Assembly (NCBI RefSeq): GCF_027857615.1
Contig: NZ_JAQIFT010000016.1
Coordinates: forward strand, 331,210-395,209
DNA: 64,000 nt
Direction of reading: 5' to 3'
From: Holtiella tumoricola
GTDB lineage: Bacteria; Bacillota; Clostridia; Lachnospirales; Cellulosilyticaceae
Part shown: positions 45,914-53,875 of the stretch, in pieces
How positions within the stretch are numbered: the stretch's first letter is position 1
Layout of the letters: the number at the start of each line of letters is the position of its first letter
The notes under the pieces: generated by a model
The model's input: the letters and a program-made list of their open reading frames with translations, nothing else
What the model was told of the DNA's origin: nothing
The model's database searches: none
Made by a program: the position numbers and the translations under genes

Positions 45914-47122
45914 TTAGTCATCTTCTTCATTACTATCATCACCTTCTTCTTCTTCATTGCCATTATCTTTATCCTTTTCCTCTATCTCATCATCTTCTTT
46001 ATCTTTGTCTTTTATTACATCTTCCTTGTCATTATCTTCTTTATCTTTATCCTTTTCCTTTATTACATCTTCCTTATCATCATCTTCTTTATCTTTATCC
46101 TTGTCCTTTATTTCATCTTCCTTATCATTATCTTCTTTATCTTTATCCTTATCCTTTATTTCATCTTCCTTATCATCATCTTCTTTATCTTTATCCTTGT
46201 CCTTTATTTCATCTTCCTTATCATCATCTTCTTTATCTTTATCCTTGTCTTTATTCTGATTATTTATCTTATCTTTTATGTTCGTACTTGCTCCATTACC
46301 TAAATGATTAAGATTATTCATTGCATCAACTACATCATTTTTTTCTATATCATCTTCTTCTTCTACATCATGCTCTACATCATCTCTCTCATCATCCCAG
46401 TCATCAGTCTGACTCTCCTCATCCATCTCTTCAATGTACTGGATTAGACTTGGTATATCCATATTTCTAAAATCAACATCTTCTGATTTTTCCTCTAACA
46501 AAATACCTGCGCTATAGCGCCCTAGACTTATTGAGTCCTTTTGTGAAAGTGTATACACTTGTTTATCACTAGGCAAGTAAACAATATGAGCATTTTTAAA
46601 GCTTTCTTCCATATAGACTGAAAGAAGTCCACCTAGATCAAGTGAGTTGCCTTTTAAGTCCGCATAGCTTACAAGAATAAAGTCTTCTACTGATTTAAAC
46701 CCTTTGCGTTCCAACTCCTCACTTAATGTATTAAGTGCACGCTCTAAAGGCTGTCCCTTTAACCCTTTTAATTCTAACTTCATACTATCTTGATTTTTAT
46801 CAATGATTTTCTTAACTACTCCTTGTTTATTAATTAAAAGCTCAATACTTGGATTGATATCCAATGATACAACTGCAACTGGAACCTGAATGGTATAAAA
46901 AATAGGAAGGAGTACAAGAAGAAAAGCTGCTGCCAATGCGACTAATGTACTTGGCTTACAAATACGCGGAGATGTATAAGTAATAATATCTTCATCTATA
47001 AAAAAGATTCCTTGTCCAACCTGCATATCTTCTTTTAATTGAATACGATGGAATTGCCCTCCCTTTTCCATAACAACCGCATAGGATGAGAAAATAGACA
47101 TAATAACACCTTTTTTTAACAT
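45914..47122 (-). CDS. rsgI: RsgI-type anti-sigma factor with charged repeat tail
   Basis: 402 residues. The cytoplasmic N-terminus (MLKKGVIMSIFSSYAVVMEKGGQFHRI) fits the RsgI anti-sigma domain. One membrane helix follows (TLVALAAAFLLVLLPIFYT). An external RsgI-conserved segment (PVAVVSLDINPSIELLINK) comes next, then about 160 residues rich in D, E and K with a 16-residue tandem repeat. In the thermocellum group the outside carries a carbohydrate-binding module; none is visible here. The gene lies 7 bases after sigI. It should hold SigI inactive until the exterior domain meets its signal. Confidence 0.9.
   Translation of the reverse strand: MLKKGVIMSIFSSYAVVMEKGGQFHRIQLKEDMQVGQGIFFIDEDIITYTSPRICKPSTLVALAAAFLLVLLPIFYTIQVPVAVVSLDINPSIELLINKQGVVKKIIDKNQDSMKLELKGLKGQPLERALNTLSEELERKGFKSVEDFILVSYADLKGNSLDLGGLLSVYMEESFKNAHIVYLPSDKQVYTLSQKDSISLGRYSAGILLEEKSEDVDFRNMDIPSLIQYIEEMDEESQTDDWDDERDDVEHDVEEEDDIEKNDVVDAMNNLNHLGNGASTNIKDKINNQNKDKDKDKEDDDKEDEIKDKDKDKEDDDKEDEIKDKDKDKEDNDKEDEIKDKDKDKEDDDKEDVIKEKDKDKEDNDKEDVIKDKDKEDDEIEEKDKDNGNEEEEGDDSNEEDD
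45993..46258 (-). repeat. 48-bp tandem repeat in rsgI coding a D/E/K-rich tail
   Basis: The TCTTCTTTATCTTT marker recurs at 46035, 46083, 46131, 46179 and 46227, exactly 48 bases apart; the first step, from 45993, is 42. It encodes a 16-residue DKDKDKEDDDKEDEIK-type unit. Codon and length variation point to an expandable tract prone to slippage. It is coding sequence, not a CRISPR: there are no unique spacers. Confidence 0.9.
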
Positions 47123-47129
47123 AATACAC

Positions 47130-47798
47130 CTACTTTCTTATCCATAATTTTAGATTACGAAGATTTTTATCAAAAATAATAATCACCGTAATAATAAATT
47201 TTTTACTTCCTTTAAGGATTTTCTGAGTAATATTGTATTTAAGAGAAATCCTTGTTATGGGTAGCCGTTTTTTTAGGTACATCAAATCTACAAGAGGTTG
47301 ATCTTTACTTACTTTTTCGCTAATATCAATAGCATTCGTACGCGTCTTTTCATGCTTAGGCGCTTCTGTACATAATGAAACTAAATCAAACTTAAAATCT
47401 TGTAAAACTGTTGTAAGCACCTGCACTTCTTCAGCTACTAGATCTACACCATCTAAAGTTGTCTCTAAATACTCCACTTTTAATTGTTCTATATTAATAG
47501 CTTGTTCTGTATCTAGTGAATCCAAAATTGCATGCTTCTTTTCGCTATTTAAGTAATTTAAAAGACGACTTCTAATAACCAATTGAGCAAATGGAAGAAA
47601 GTCTCCTTTATGAGCATCATATTTACAAATGGCCTCATAAAAAGAACTTAATCCAATACTAAATTCTTCATCATTTTCTATAGATACATAGCGATGTGTA
47701 ATTGAGGATATAACCTTAACAATAAAGGGGATATAATCTTCAATCAAATCATCTGCATCAGTATAAATTTTATTATGTACACTAATATTGATCTGCAT
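47130..47798 (-). CDS. sigI: RNA polymerase sigma factor SigI
   Basis: 222 residues. The region-2-like segment contains EDYIPFIVKVISSITHRYVSIENDEEFSIGLSSFYEAICKYD and GDFLPFAQLVIRSRLLNYL. A divergent C-terminal helix region replaces the usual region 4, as in SigI (KISLKYNITQKILKGSKKF, near the end). It directs polymerase to a stress or polysaccharide-sensing regulon. The ATG at 47798 has GAGGAAG 3 bases upstream; an in-frame GTG at 47810 is less likely. It is transcribed with rsgI, presumably from a self-dependent promoter in the 140 bases upstream (ACCAAA and CGAAAT motifs are present there, but not firmly assigned). Confidence 0.9.
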   Translation of the reverse strand: MQINISVHNKIYTDADDLIEDYIPFIVKVISSITHRYVSIENDEEFSIGLSSFYEAICKYDAHKGDFLPFAQLVIRSRLLNYLNSEKKHAILDSLDTEQAINIEQLKVEYLETTLDGVDLVAEEVQVLTTVLQDFKFDLVSLCTEAPKHEKTRTNAIDISEKVSKDQPLVDLMYLKKRLPITRISLKYNITQKILKGSKKFIITVIIIFDKNLRNLKLWIRK

Positions 47799-47893
47799 AA
47801 ACTTCCTCACTTCTTCAAGAATAAAATATCTCCCTTATACTATAAAATACATTTCGTATTTTGTCATTTGGTACTCTTTTTTCTTAAATATAT

Positions 47894-47935
47894 AAAAAAG
47901 CCTGAAATACCCTTCCATGAGTACTTCAGGCCTTT
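47894..47935 (-). terminator. Terminator of the DUF5348-like gene
   Basis: GCCTGAAATAC pairs with GTACTTCAGGC (one mismatch), with AAAAAA before the stem. It lies a few bases past the small gene's stop. Confidence 0.8.
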
Positions 47936-47938
47936 GCT

Positions 47939-48157
47939 CTATTTGTCTGCTCTTGCTGGCAGACCTTCATATAGGTAGATAACTAAGAAACCATCTGTAA
48001 AATAGTATTCTCCAAATTCATCTTCCTCAACTTTTCCTTCTAACCATTCTTGTTCATCTTCTTCAAAAATAGTAATATCTTCACCACCAACCCAATAAGT
48101 CTCTTGATCTAACCCAAAGTACCCTTGATCATTTCTGAAAAGCATACCTTCTTTCAT
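47939..48157 (-). CDS. Small acidic protein, DUF5348-like
   Basis: 72 residues, strongly acidic (FEEDEQEWLEGKVEEDEFGEYYF). The beta-strand pattern with GYFGLDQETYWVGGEDI and TDGFLVIYLYEGLP resembles small DUF5348-type proteins found in Firmicute accessory regions. No RNA or enzymatic motif. It lies 140 bases upstream of sigI on the same strand, with its terminator between them. AAATGAGGTGAC lies before the start, with a weak ribosome site. Confidence 0.55.
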   Translation of the reverse strand: MKEGMLFRNDQGYFGLDQETYWVGGEDITIFEEDEQEWLEGKVEEDEFGEYYFTDGFLVIYLYEGLPARADK

Positions 48158-48557
48158 TTTGTCACCTCATTTATAGTATAAATAGCTAAAGCTATTATAA
48201 TACTAGAGTGCCCTTTTGGCTATATCTAAATTTCTTAACTTATATAACAACTTGTCTGAACTATTTTCACCAAGGTTTCTTAGCTTCTTGCCAAAGTCCT
48301 TTCACTAACTTCTTTCATTATCTATCTAAAAACAGTATGTTTAGTCTTTTTCATATTTAAACAAAACTGCTTATTCACTTTCAAATAATTATATTTGACA
48401 AATCTCTCCTCTATGAATTCCTCTCACTTTTGTATATCTAACTATTAACTTGTATCTTTGCATTATATACTCTATAAATAATTTTTAAATTATTATAGCA
48501 TAAAAAGCTCTATTATTATTGAAATAGCATGCTATTCTAAATTGAATGTGTAAACGC
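48158..48557. other. AT-rich intergenic region with a 14-bp palindrome
   Basis: 400 bases with no gene found. A perfect 14-bp palindrome AATAGCATGCTATT lies at 48523-48536; it shares the ATAGCAT...ATGCTAT form with the palindrome at 53791. No promoter could be fixed with confidence. Otherwise nothing. Confidence 0.55.
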
Positions 48558-48612
48558 AAAAAGGGCAGTTGTGAACTAATCTATTGAGTTCGCTACACAA
48601 CTGTCCTTTTTC
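48558..48612 (-). terminator. Terminator of the compatible-solute transporter operon
   Basis: AAAAAGGGCAGTTGTG pairs with CACAACTGTCCTTTTT around a 23-base loop (one mismatch). It lies 4 bases beyond the fused permease/binding-protein stop. Confidence 0.9.
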
Positions 48613-48615
48613 TAT

Positions 48616-50193
48616 CTATTTAATATATCCTCTTTCTACTAAGAAATCATGTGCAACCTTTTCTGGTGCCTTTCCTTGTACATCTACCCTATAGTTAAGC
48701 TGCATCATATCCTGATCTGTAATTTGACCTGTTAAGGTCTCTAGGACTTTTTCAAGTTCAGGATATTTTATAAGTGTATCCTCTCTCACTAAAGGTACTG
48801 CATAATACGGAGCAAAAAAGTTTTTGTCATCTTCTAATACTACTAAATCAAACTCTTCAACTAGCCCATCCGTTTTAAAGACATCTATAACATCACTCTC
48901 TCCACTATCAATAGCACTATATCTTAAAGCACCATCTACTGCTTTAACTTCTTTAAAATTTAAATCATAAACTTCTTGAACTCCTATTAAACCATCTATT
49001 CTATTTGCAAATTCAATAGTTGTTCCTGCTATTAACTCTTTCTCAATAGCTTTCAAATCTGATATAGTTTTTAAATTATATTTTTCCTTAGTATCTGGTC
49101 TAACTGCAAGTGTATAAGTATTATTAAATCCTAACGTTGGTAAAGTTTCTATTCCAAACTTCTCTCTATATTGTTCTTTAACTCTAGTATACATTTCTTC
49201 AGGTGTGTTATAAATATTTTCTTCACCTAATACATTAAGTAGCATCGTCCCTGTATAATCTACATAGAGATCTATATCCCCCTTTTTTAGAGCTCCGAAT
49301 GCTACCTGGGTACCTCCTAAATTTAATTTAGTCTCTACATTCAAATCCGTTTCTTCTTCAATCAGATAAGCTAACATAGAACCAACTATAAGTTGTTCCG
49401 TAAAGTTTTTAGAACCTATTACTATTGTATCTTTTCCTGTTGTTTTTACAAAATTTACCTTACCTAGTATTCCTACACTTAATCCTATAATTATTAATAT
49501 TACTATTACGGTTTTAGGAGTTTTCTTTGAATTTTTAATAATCAACTCTCCATTGCTTCCTTTAATTCCATTAGGTGTTACACTTTTTTCTATTACTCCA
49601 ATTACATAATCCATAAGTAATGCTAGAATAGCTGCTGGTATAGCTCCTAATAAAATTAAATGATTGTTAACCGTTTGAATTCCTGAAAATACTAAATAAC
49701 CAAGACCACCTGCACCAACAAATGCCGCAATAGTCATCAGCCCTACAGCTGTAACAGATGCAATTCTAACCCCAGCCATAATAACTGGCATTGCCAAAGG
49801 AATTTTTATTTTTATTAAAATTTGTCTAGGTGTCATTCCAATTCCTTTTGCTGCTTCTATAGTATCAGGATTAATATTCATCAATGCAGTATACGTATTT
49901 TTTACAATTGGTAAGATAGAGTATAAAATAACCATTATAATAGCTGGCTTTGCACCAATACCCACTATGGGTATTAGAAAACCTAAAATCGCCAATGAAG
50001 GTATAGATTGCATCAGATTCGCTACTCCTATAACTATGCTAGCCATTTTTTTATTTTTAGTAATAAAAATCCCTAAACAAACACCTATAAGTACACTCAT
50101 TATAATTGCAACAGCTGTTAGTTGAATATGCTCTATACATAATAAAAATAGCTCTTCTTTCTTCATAATTAATGTATTTATAAATTCTTGCAT
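48616..50193 (-). CDS. Glycine betaine/choline-type ABC permease fused to binding protein
   Basis: 525 residues. The first 210 residues are membrane-spanning, with EAA-like loop IEAAKGIGMTPRQILIKIKIPLA and hydrophobic helices matching OpuCB/BusAB-type permeases. After residue 230 begins an OpuAC/OpuCC-like binding domain (IVIGSKNFTEQLIVGSMLAYL ... LNLGGTQVAFGALKKGDIDLYVDYTGT). Fusing permease and substrate-binding protein is known in the BusAB/OpuAB group. It imports an osmoprotectant such as glycine betaine or choline. It starts one base after the ATPase stop. AAGGGAGATGAGTAG lies before the ATG. Confidence 0.92.
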   Translation of the reverse strand: MQEFINTLIMKKEELFLLCIEHIQLTAVAIIMSVLIGVCLGIFITKNKKMASIVIGVANLMQSIPSLAILGFLIPIVGIGAKPAIIMVILYSILPIVKNTYTALMNINPDTIEAAKGIGMTPRQILIKIKIPLAMPVIMAGVRIASVTAVGLMTIAAFVGAGGLGYLVFSGIQTVNNHLILLGAIPAAILALLMDYVIGVIEKSVTPNGIKGSNGELIIKNSKKTPKTVIVILIIIGLSVGILGKVNFVKTTGKDTIVIGSKNFTEQLIVGSMLAYLIEEETDLNVETKLNLGGTQVAFGALKKGDIDLYVDYTGTMLLNVLGEENIYNTPEEMYTRVKEQYREKFGIETLPTLGFNNTYTLAVRPDTKEKYNLKTISDLKAIEKELIAGTTIEFANRIDGLIGVQEVYDLNFKEVKAVDGALRYSAIDSGESDVIDVFKTDGLVEEFDLVVLEDDKNFFAPYYAVPLVREDTLIKYPELEKVLETLTGQITDQDMMQLNYRVDVQGKAPEKVAHDFLVERGYIK

Positions 50194-51318
50194 CTACTCA
50201 TCTCCCTTTTCTATAAATTGTGAACCAAGCAGTGACAGCAAACTACTTCTTGTAATAAGTCCTTTCAATCTATCCTCCTCATCAACAATAGCCAAATACC
50301 CCAATTGTGTATTACTAAACTGATCTACTACATCTATTAGCGTACCGTTCTCATCTATAGTGGGAACATCACTACTCATTACTTGTTCTATAGTTAATTG
50401 CCCATGTTCTATTTTCTTCATTTTACTTAGACCTACATAGCCTAATAGAACTTTATCTTTATCCACCACTAATAATCCATCTATTTTCTTTTCTCTCATA
50501 GTTTCCATAGCCTGTAGAACTGTTCTTTTTTTACTAATGGTACCTGGATTTGCAATTGCGGCATCAATAGGTTTTATAAGCGCTGGATTGTTCCATATTT
50601 TTCCTTTTCCTATAAATTGCTCAACATATTCTCCATTAGGATGTTTTAATATATTTTCAGGTGTATCATACTGTAGAATCTTCCCATTTCTTAAAATACA
50701 TATTTTGTCTGCCAACTTAATGGCTTCATCCATGTCATGAGTTACAAATACAATTGTCTTATTAAATTCTTCTTGTATATTTAATAATTGATCTTGTAAA
50801 TCTGACCTGGTCATAGGGTCTAGGGCAGAAAATGGTTCATCCATTAAAATAATTTCTGGATCCGTAATCAAAGCTCTAGCTACTCCTACTCTTTGTTGCT
50901 GGCCTCCCGATAGCTGAGCTGGATATCTATCTATAAATATCTTTGGATCTAATCCTACTAATTCTAATAACGCTTTAGTTTTAGCTTCTAAAAATTCTCC
51001 CCTCTTCCCCAACAATTGAGGAATAATCTGTATATTTTCTTTTATAGTCATATGTGGAAATAAACCATGTTGCTGAATTACATATCCTATCTTTCTTCTT
51101 AATTCAATTGGATCCCAAGTTCCTATATCTGTCCCATTAACGAGTATTTGTCCTTCAGATAACTTTATTAATCTGTTAATCATCTTAAGAAGTGTTGTTT
51201 TTCCTGATCCACTTTCACCAATTAATGCAACAATATTTCCTTTTTCAATTTTTAAATTAAATCCATCAATAACCGTTGTTCCTTTGTACTTTTTACATAC
51301 ATCTATAAATTCTATCAT
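50194..51318 (-). CDS. Osmoprotectant ABC transporter ATPase with CBS domains
   Basis: 374 residues. Walker A is GESGSGKTTLLKMINRL, Q-loop IGYVIQQHG, signature LSGGQQQRVGVARAL and Walker B ILMDEPFSALDPMTRS. Two CBS domains occupy about residues 255-374 (MREKKIDGLLVVDKDKV, then TQLGYLAIVDEEDRLKGLI), the ionic-strength or ligand sensors of OpuA/BusA-type ATPases. GGGGGATATGA is upstream of the ATG. It is the first gene of the operon driven by the promoter at 51377-51405. Confidence 0.93.
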   Translation of the reverse strand: MIEFIDVCKKYKGTTVIDGFNLKIEKGNIVALIGESGSGKTTLLKMINRLIKLSEGQILVNGTDIGTWDPIELRRKIGYVIQQHGLFPHMTIKENIQIIPQLLGKRGEFLEAKTKALLELVGLDPKIFIDRYPAQLSGGQQQRVGVARALITDPEIILMDEPFSALDPMTRSDLQDQLLNIQEEFNKTIVFVTHDMDEAIKLADKICILRNGKILQYDTPENILKHPNGEYVEQFIGKGKIWNNPALIKPIDAAIANPGTISKKRTVLQAMETMREKKIDGLLVVDKDKVLLGYVGLSKMKKIEHGQLTIEQVMSSDVPTIDENGTLIDVVDQFSNTQLGYLAIVDEEDRLKGLITRSSLLSLLGSQFIEKGDE

Positions 51319-51376
51319 TCATATCCCCCTTCTTACAACTTTATATTTTTGTTAAGTTTTCAGTTTTAACAATTTA

Positions 51377-51405
51377 ATGTTAATCTAAAGTTGTCAGTTT
51401 GTCAA
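51377..51405 (-). promoter_or_regulatory. Promoter of the solute-importer operon overlapped by TGACA repeats
   Basis: On the minus strand -35 TTGACA (51400-51405) and -10 TAACAT (51377-51382) have a 17-base spacer. TGACA occurs twice 8 bases apart (in TTGACA and CTGACA, plus-strand TTGTCA at 51391 and 51399), plus a GGTGAC at 51428-51433. These look like GntR/BusR half-sites (TGACA) over the promoter. Confidence 0.6.
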
Positions 51406-51454
51406 ATCATTTCCCGCTCTTAGATACGTCACCTATAGTATTCTCCACAAAATA

Positions 51455-51463
51455 TGCTATACT
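51455..51463 (+). promoter_or_regulatory. Extended -10 element before the GntR/RCK regulator gene
   Basis: TGCTATACT is a near-perfect extended -10 about 41 bases before the regulator ATG at 51504. The -35 is weak. Confidence 0.4.
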
Positions 51464-51503
51464 ACTTATAAATAAATATATATAATTTAAAAGAGGAATT
51501 TTT

Positions 51504-52169
51504 ATGAGTAAACCAAATATACCTAGATATACTAGTATCGCTATTGATATCGCACATAATATCTTGAATGATACTTATGCTGTAGGTGAGAAAATCAAGG
51601 GCCGTTCTACCCTGTCTAGCAAATACAGCGTATCTCCTGAAACTATTAGAAAATCTATTTTTCTTTTAAGAGATATGGATGTAGTAGAAGTAAATGAGAA
51701 AAGTGGAATTGTTATTAAGTCTAAAGATATGGCTTATATGTTTATTGAAAAGTATGATACACAAATTAATATTAATTTACTTCATCAAAAGATACTCGAT
51801 CTTCAAAAACAAAAAAATGAGTTAGAATTACAAATTAATTTGCACCTTAATACAATTTTAGAATATACCCTTAAATACGAACGCACCCTCTCTTTAAATG
51901 CTCCTGAAGATTTAAGTGATCATATTGATACAATTAAATTAACATTAAGTGAGGAAGATTTTGTAATTGGTAAAAGCATTAGTGAAACTCAATTTTTCAA
52001 ATATACTCATGCTACTATTGTATCTATTACTAAACAAAATGAACGTATTCTCTCACCAGGTCCATTTCATGTATTCCAACCAAATGATATTCTTAATATC
52101 GTCTGTGATGAAACACATATTGAAGTTGCTAAATCTTTTATAAAATTCGGTCCACATACATGTAATTAA
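51504..52169 (+). CDS. BusR-like regulator: GntR winged helix plus RCK_C domain
   Basis: 221 residues. The GntR winged helix is at residues 1-75 (RYTSIAIDIAHNILNDTYAVGEKI ... LSSKYSVSPETIRKSIF). A coiled coil follows at about 90-125 (LDLQKQKNELELQINLH). An RCK_C/TrkA_C domain (about 140-221: DFVIGKSISETQFF ... ILSPGPFHVFQPNDILNIVCDE) ends it. This is the layout of BusR, the c-di-AMP-binding repressor of the glycine betaine importer in lactic acid bacteria. It lies divergent from a BusAB/OpuC-type importer. AGAGGAATTTTT precedes the ATG. Confidence 0.88.
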   Translation: MSKPNIPRYTSIAIDIAHNILNDTYAVGEKIKGRSTLSSKYSVSPETIRKSIFLLRDMDVVEVNEKSGIVIKSKDMAYMFIEKYDTQININLLHQKILDLQKQKNELELQINLHLNTILEYTLKYERTLSLNAPEDLSDHIDTIKLTLSEEDFVIGKSISETQFFKYTHATIVSITKQNERILSPGPFHVFQPNDILNIVCDETHIEVAKSFIKFGPHTCN

Positions 52170-52223
52170 AGACAAAAAGAGTAATAGATGCCTTTTATTG
52201 CATCTATTACTCTTTTTGTCTTT
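52168..52223. terminator. Bidirectional terminator
   Basis: AAAGACAAAAAGAGTAATAGATGC and its exact complement form a 24-bp stem around an 8-base loop. It lies between the convergent regulator and SLC13 permease genes. Confidence 0.92.
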
Positions 52224-52268
52224 AATCCTATTCTAACTTAAAATATTTTATGTTCTCTTTTCAATACA

Positions 52269-53714
52269 TTATCCTACAATGAGGCTTACAACTGGTAAAC
52301 CTACAATAATAGTTACAAGTAATGTAACTATACAAAATACGGTCGCATACTTATAAATATCTTTGGCAGATAGCCACTGGCTATTCCCATGCAAAATTGC
52401 ACCTACTGGTGAACTTGATGGTGTAATCATTGCAATACACGTGATAAAGAATACAAGAATAGCAATTGGTAAACTTGATGTATTCATTTGCTGTGTAAAG
52501 AGATAGAATATTGGTATCATAAGCATACCAATTACCATGTTGTTGCAAAGATTTGTAAGTACAAAGCTTATCACAATCATTAAAATTGTAAAGACTAATA
52601 TACTCTTGCCTTCAAAAATAGGTTGAGTAATTTGTTCGAGTAATGGAATGATTCCCGTGCCTTCTGCTGTTAATGCATTTCCTATACAAATAGCTGATGC
52701 TACAATGAGTATAACTGACCATGCTGCATACTTAGAGATAACCTTTTGAAAATGAATAATGGGTTCTCCCTCTATTTTTAATGCGCACCCAAGTGCTACA
52801 AGTAAAATCGCTATACCATTTTGCATATTATTCATGAAGTCACGCACGACACCTTGTGGTAAAATAGATGGCATAAGTACCCATATCATATAGAAAACTA
52901 ATGCACCAAGAAGAATCATTTGTTTCTTTGTAAGAGGTTGTAGTGGCTCTTTATTAAGTTGCTCATAATTAATATTTTTAATAGCTGAAATATCTGGTCT
53001 TAAAATATATTTAATTACAACAACCATGGCTAAAATAGAGACCAACGAAAGAATCACTGCAACTACCATATATGGAAAGTAGTCGATGCTTGTTCCAGTT
53101 ATATTTGCATAGTTATTGAACATGGCTGGCAAAGCTCCTTTATAAGGAGTTGTTGCAAACCCAAGTGTCCCTGCCATTGCTACACTTATTAATAAAATCT
53201 TTACGTACGCATCTTCCTTTTTTAGTTTGAATTGTTCAAACATACTATAAAGAATTGGATACAATAAGAATAATGATGAGGTTACAAGAGTCATTACACT
53301 TAAAACATAAGAGGCTACTAAAATCATTGTTGTAAATACCCAAGGTCTTCCATTATTGATTTTACGTGTAAGGAACCACTTTGCAACATAATCACAAAGT
53401 CCTGCTTCTGAGATAGCCCCTGTTAAAATCATAATATAAAGAATCATATTTACCAGCGGATTACCTAAAGCTGTAGTAATAGCTTTATCAACTGGCATGT
53501 AACCTGATATACCTAGTAAAATAATCCCGATTAAACTAGGCCATATGGTATCAATAAACATCCATGCATAAATAACACTGAACAAAATCCCTAGAATTCT
53601 CATCCCCAATGGCGTTACCGGTGCAATAGGTGGCATTAACCAAAATACTAAAAGAATGATTGCGCTGATTATTACATGTAAACCATAAGTACTTTTTATC
53701 TTTTGACTGCTCAT
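52269..53714 (-). CDS. SLC13/DASS-type anion permease
   Basis: 481 residues, about ten to twelve membrane helices. Signatures: IAPVTPLGMRILGILFSVIYAWMF near the N-terminus, then SLFLLYPILYSMFEQF, GFATTPYKGALPAMFNNY, and the C-terminal ITPSSSPVGAILHG loop, which resembles the duplicated anion-binding motifs of the divalent anion/dicarboxylate:Na+ symporters. The substrate is probably a dicarboxylate or related anion. The longer reading from 53798 is not used: AAAGGGAAGAA precedes the ATG at 53714. It is divergent from a Crp/Fnr regulator with twin palindromes in the shared region. Confidence 0.85.
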   Translation of the reverse strand: MSSQKIKSTYGLHVIISAIILLVFWLMPPIAPVTPLGMRILGILFSVIYAWMFIDTIWPSLIGIILLGISGYMPVDKAITTALGNPLVNMILYIMILTGAISEAGLCDYVAKWFLTRKINNGRPWVFTTMILVASYVLSVMTLVTSSLFLLYPILYSMFEQFKLKKEDAYVKILLISVAMAGTLGFATTPYKGALPAMFNNYANITGTSIDYFPYMVVAVILSLVSILAMVVVIKYILRPDISAIKNINYEQLNKEPLQPLTKKQMILLGALVFYMIWVLMPSILPQGVVRDFMNNMQNGIAILLVALGCALKIEGEPIIHFQKVISKYAAWSVILIVASAICIGNALTAEGTGIIPLLEQITQPIFEGKSILVFTILMIVISFVLTNLCNNMVIGMLMIPIFYLFTQQMNTSSLPIAILVFFITCIAMITPSSSPVGAILHGNSQWLSAKDIYKYATVFCIVTLLVTIIVGLPVVSLIVG

Positions 53715-53734
53715 ATTTCTTCCCTTTCCTTGTT

Positions 53735-53772
53735 TGTTATATTTATAACATTTCTTTGTTATAAATATAACA
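53735..53772. promoter_or_regulatory. Two 16-bp palindromes, likely Crp/Fnr-family binding sites
   Basis: TGTTATATTTATAACA (53735-53750) and TGTTATAAATATAACA (53757-53772) are both perfect 16-bp palindromes and start 22 bases apart, two helical turns. TGTTAnnnnnnTAACA-type sites are the family's known binding form. They lie 20-58 bases upstream of the permease start. Confidence 0.65.
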
Positions 53773-53790
53773 CTCTTACAACAAGAGAAA

Positions 53791-53806
53791 TATAGCATAT
53801 GCTATA
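53791..53806. promoter_or_regulatory. Additional 16-bp palindrome TATAGCATATGCTATA
   Basis: A perfect palindrome located between the Crp-type sites and the regulator's start, about 70 bases before it. It could be a second operator or part of a promoter; not assigned. Confidence 0.45.
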
Positions 53807-53875
53807 CTTTTATAGATTATATTTGATATAATTTATTTATAAAGTCCGATATTTTTCAACTAAGGAGCATACATC

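Noticed and set aside
45993..46258. Regular 48-bp repeats considered as a CRISPR array
   Set aside because: Repeats are in frame, directly adjacent and without unique spacers. No cas genes occur in the window.
45957..46259. Serine/leucine-rich plus-strand frame opposite rsgI
   Set aside because: It is the reverse complement of the D/E/K repeat. The coding strand has a ribosome site, a membrane helix and RsgI similarity.
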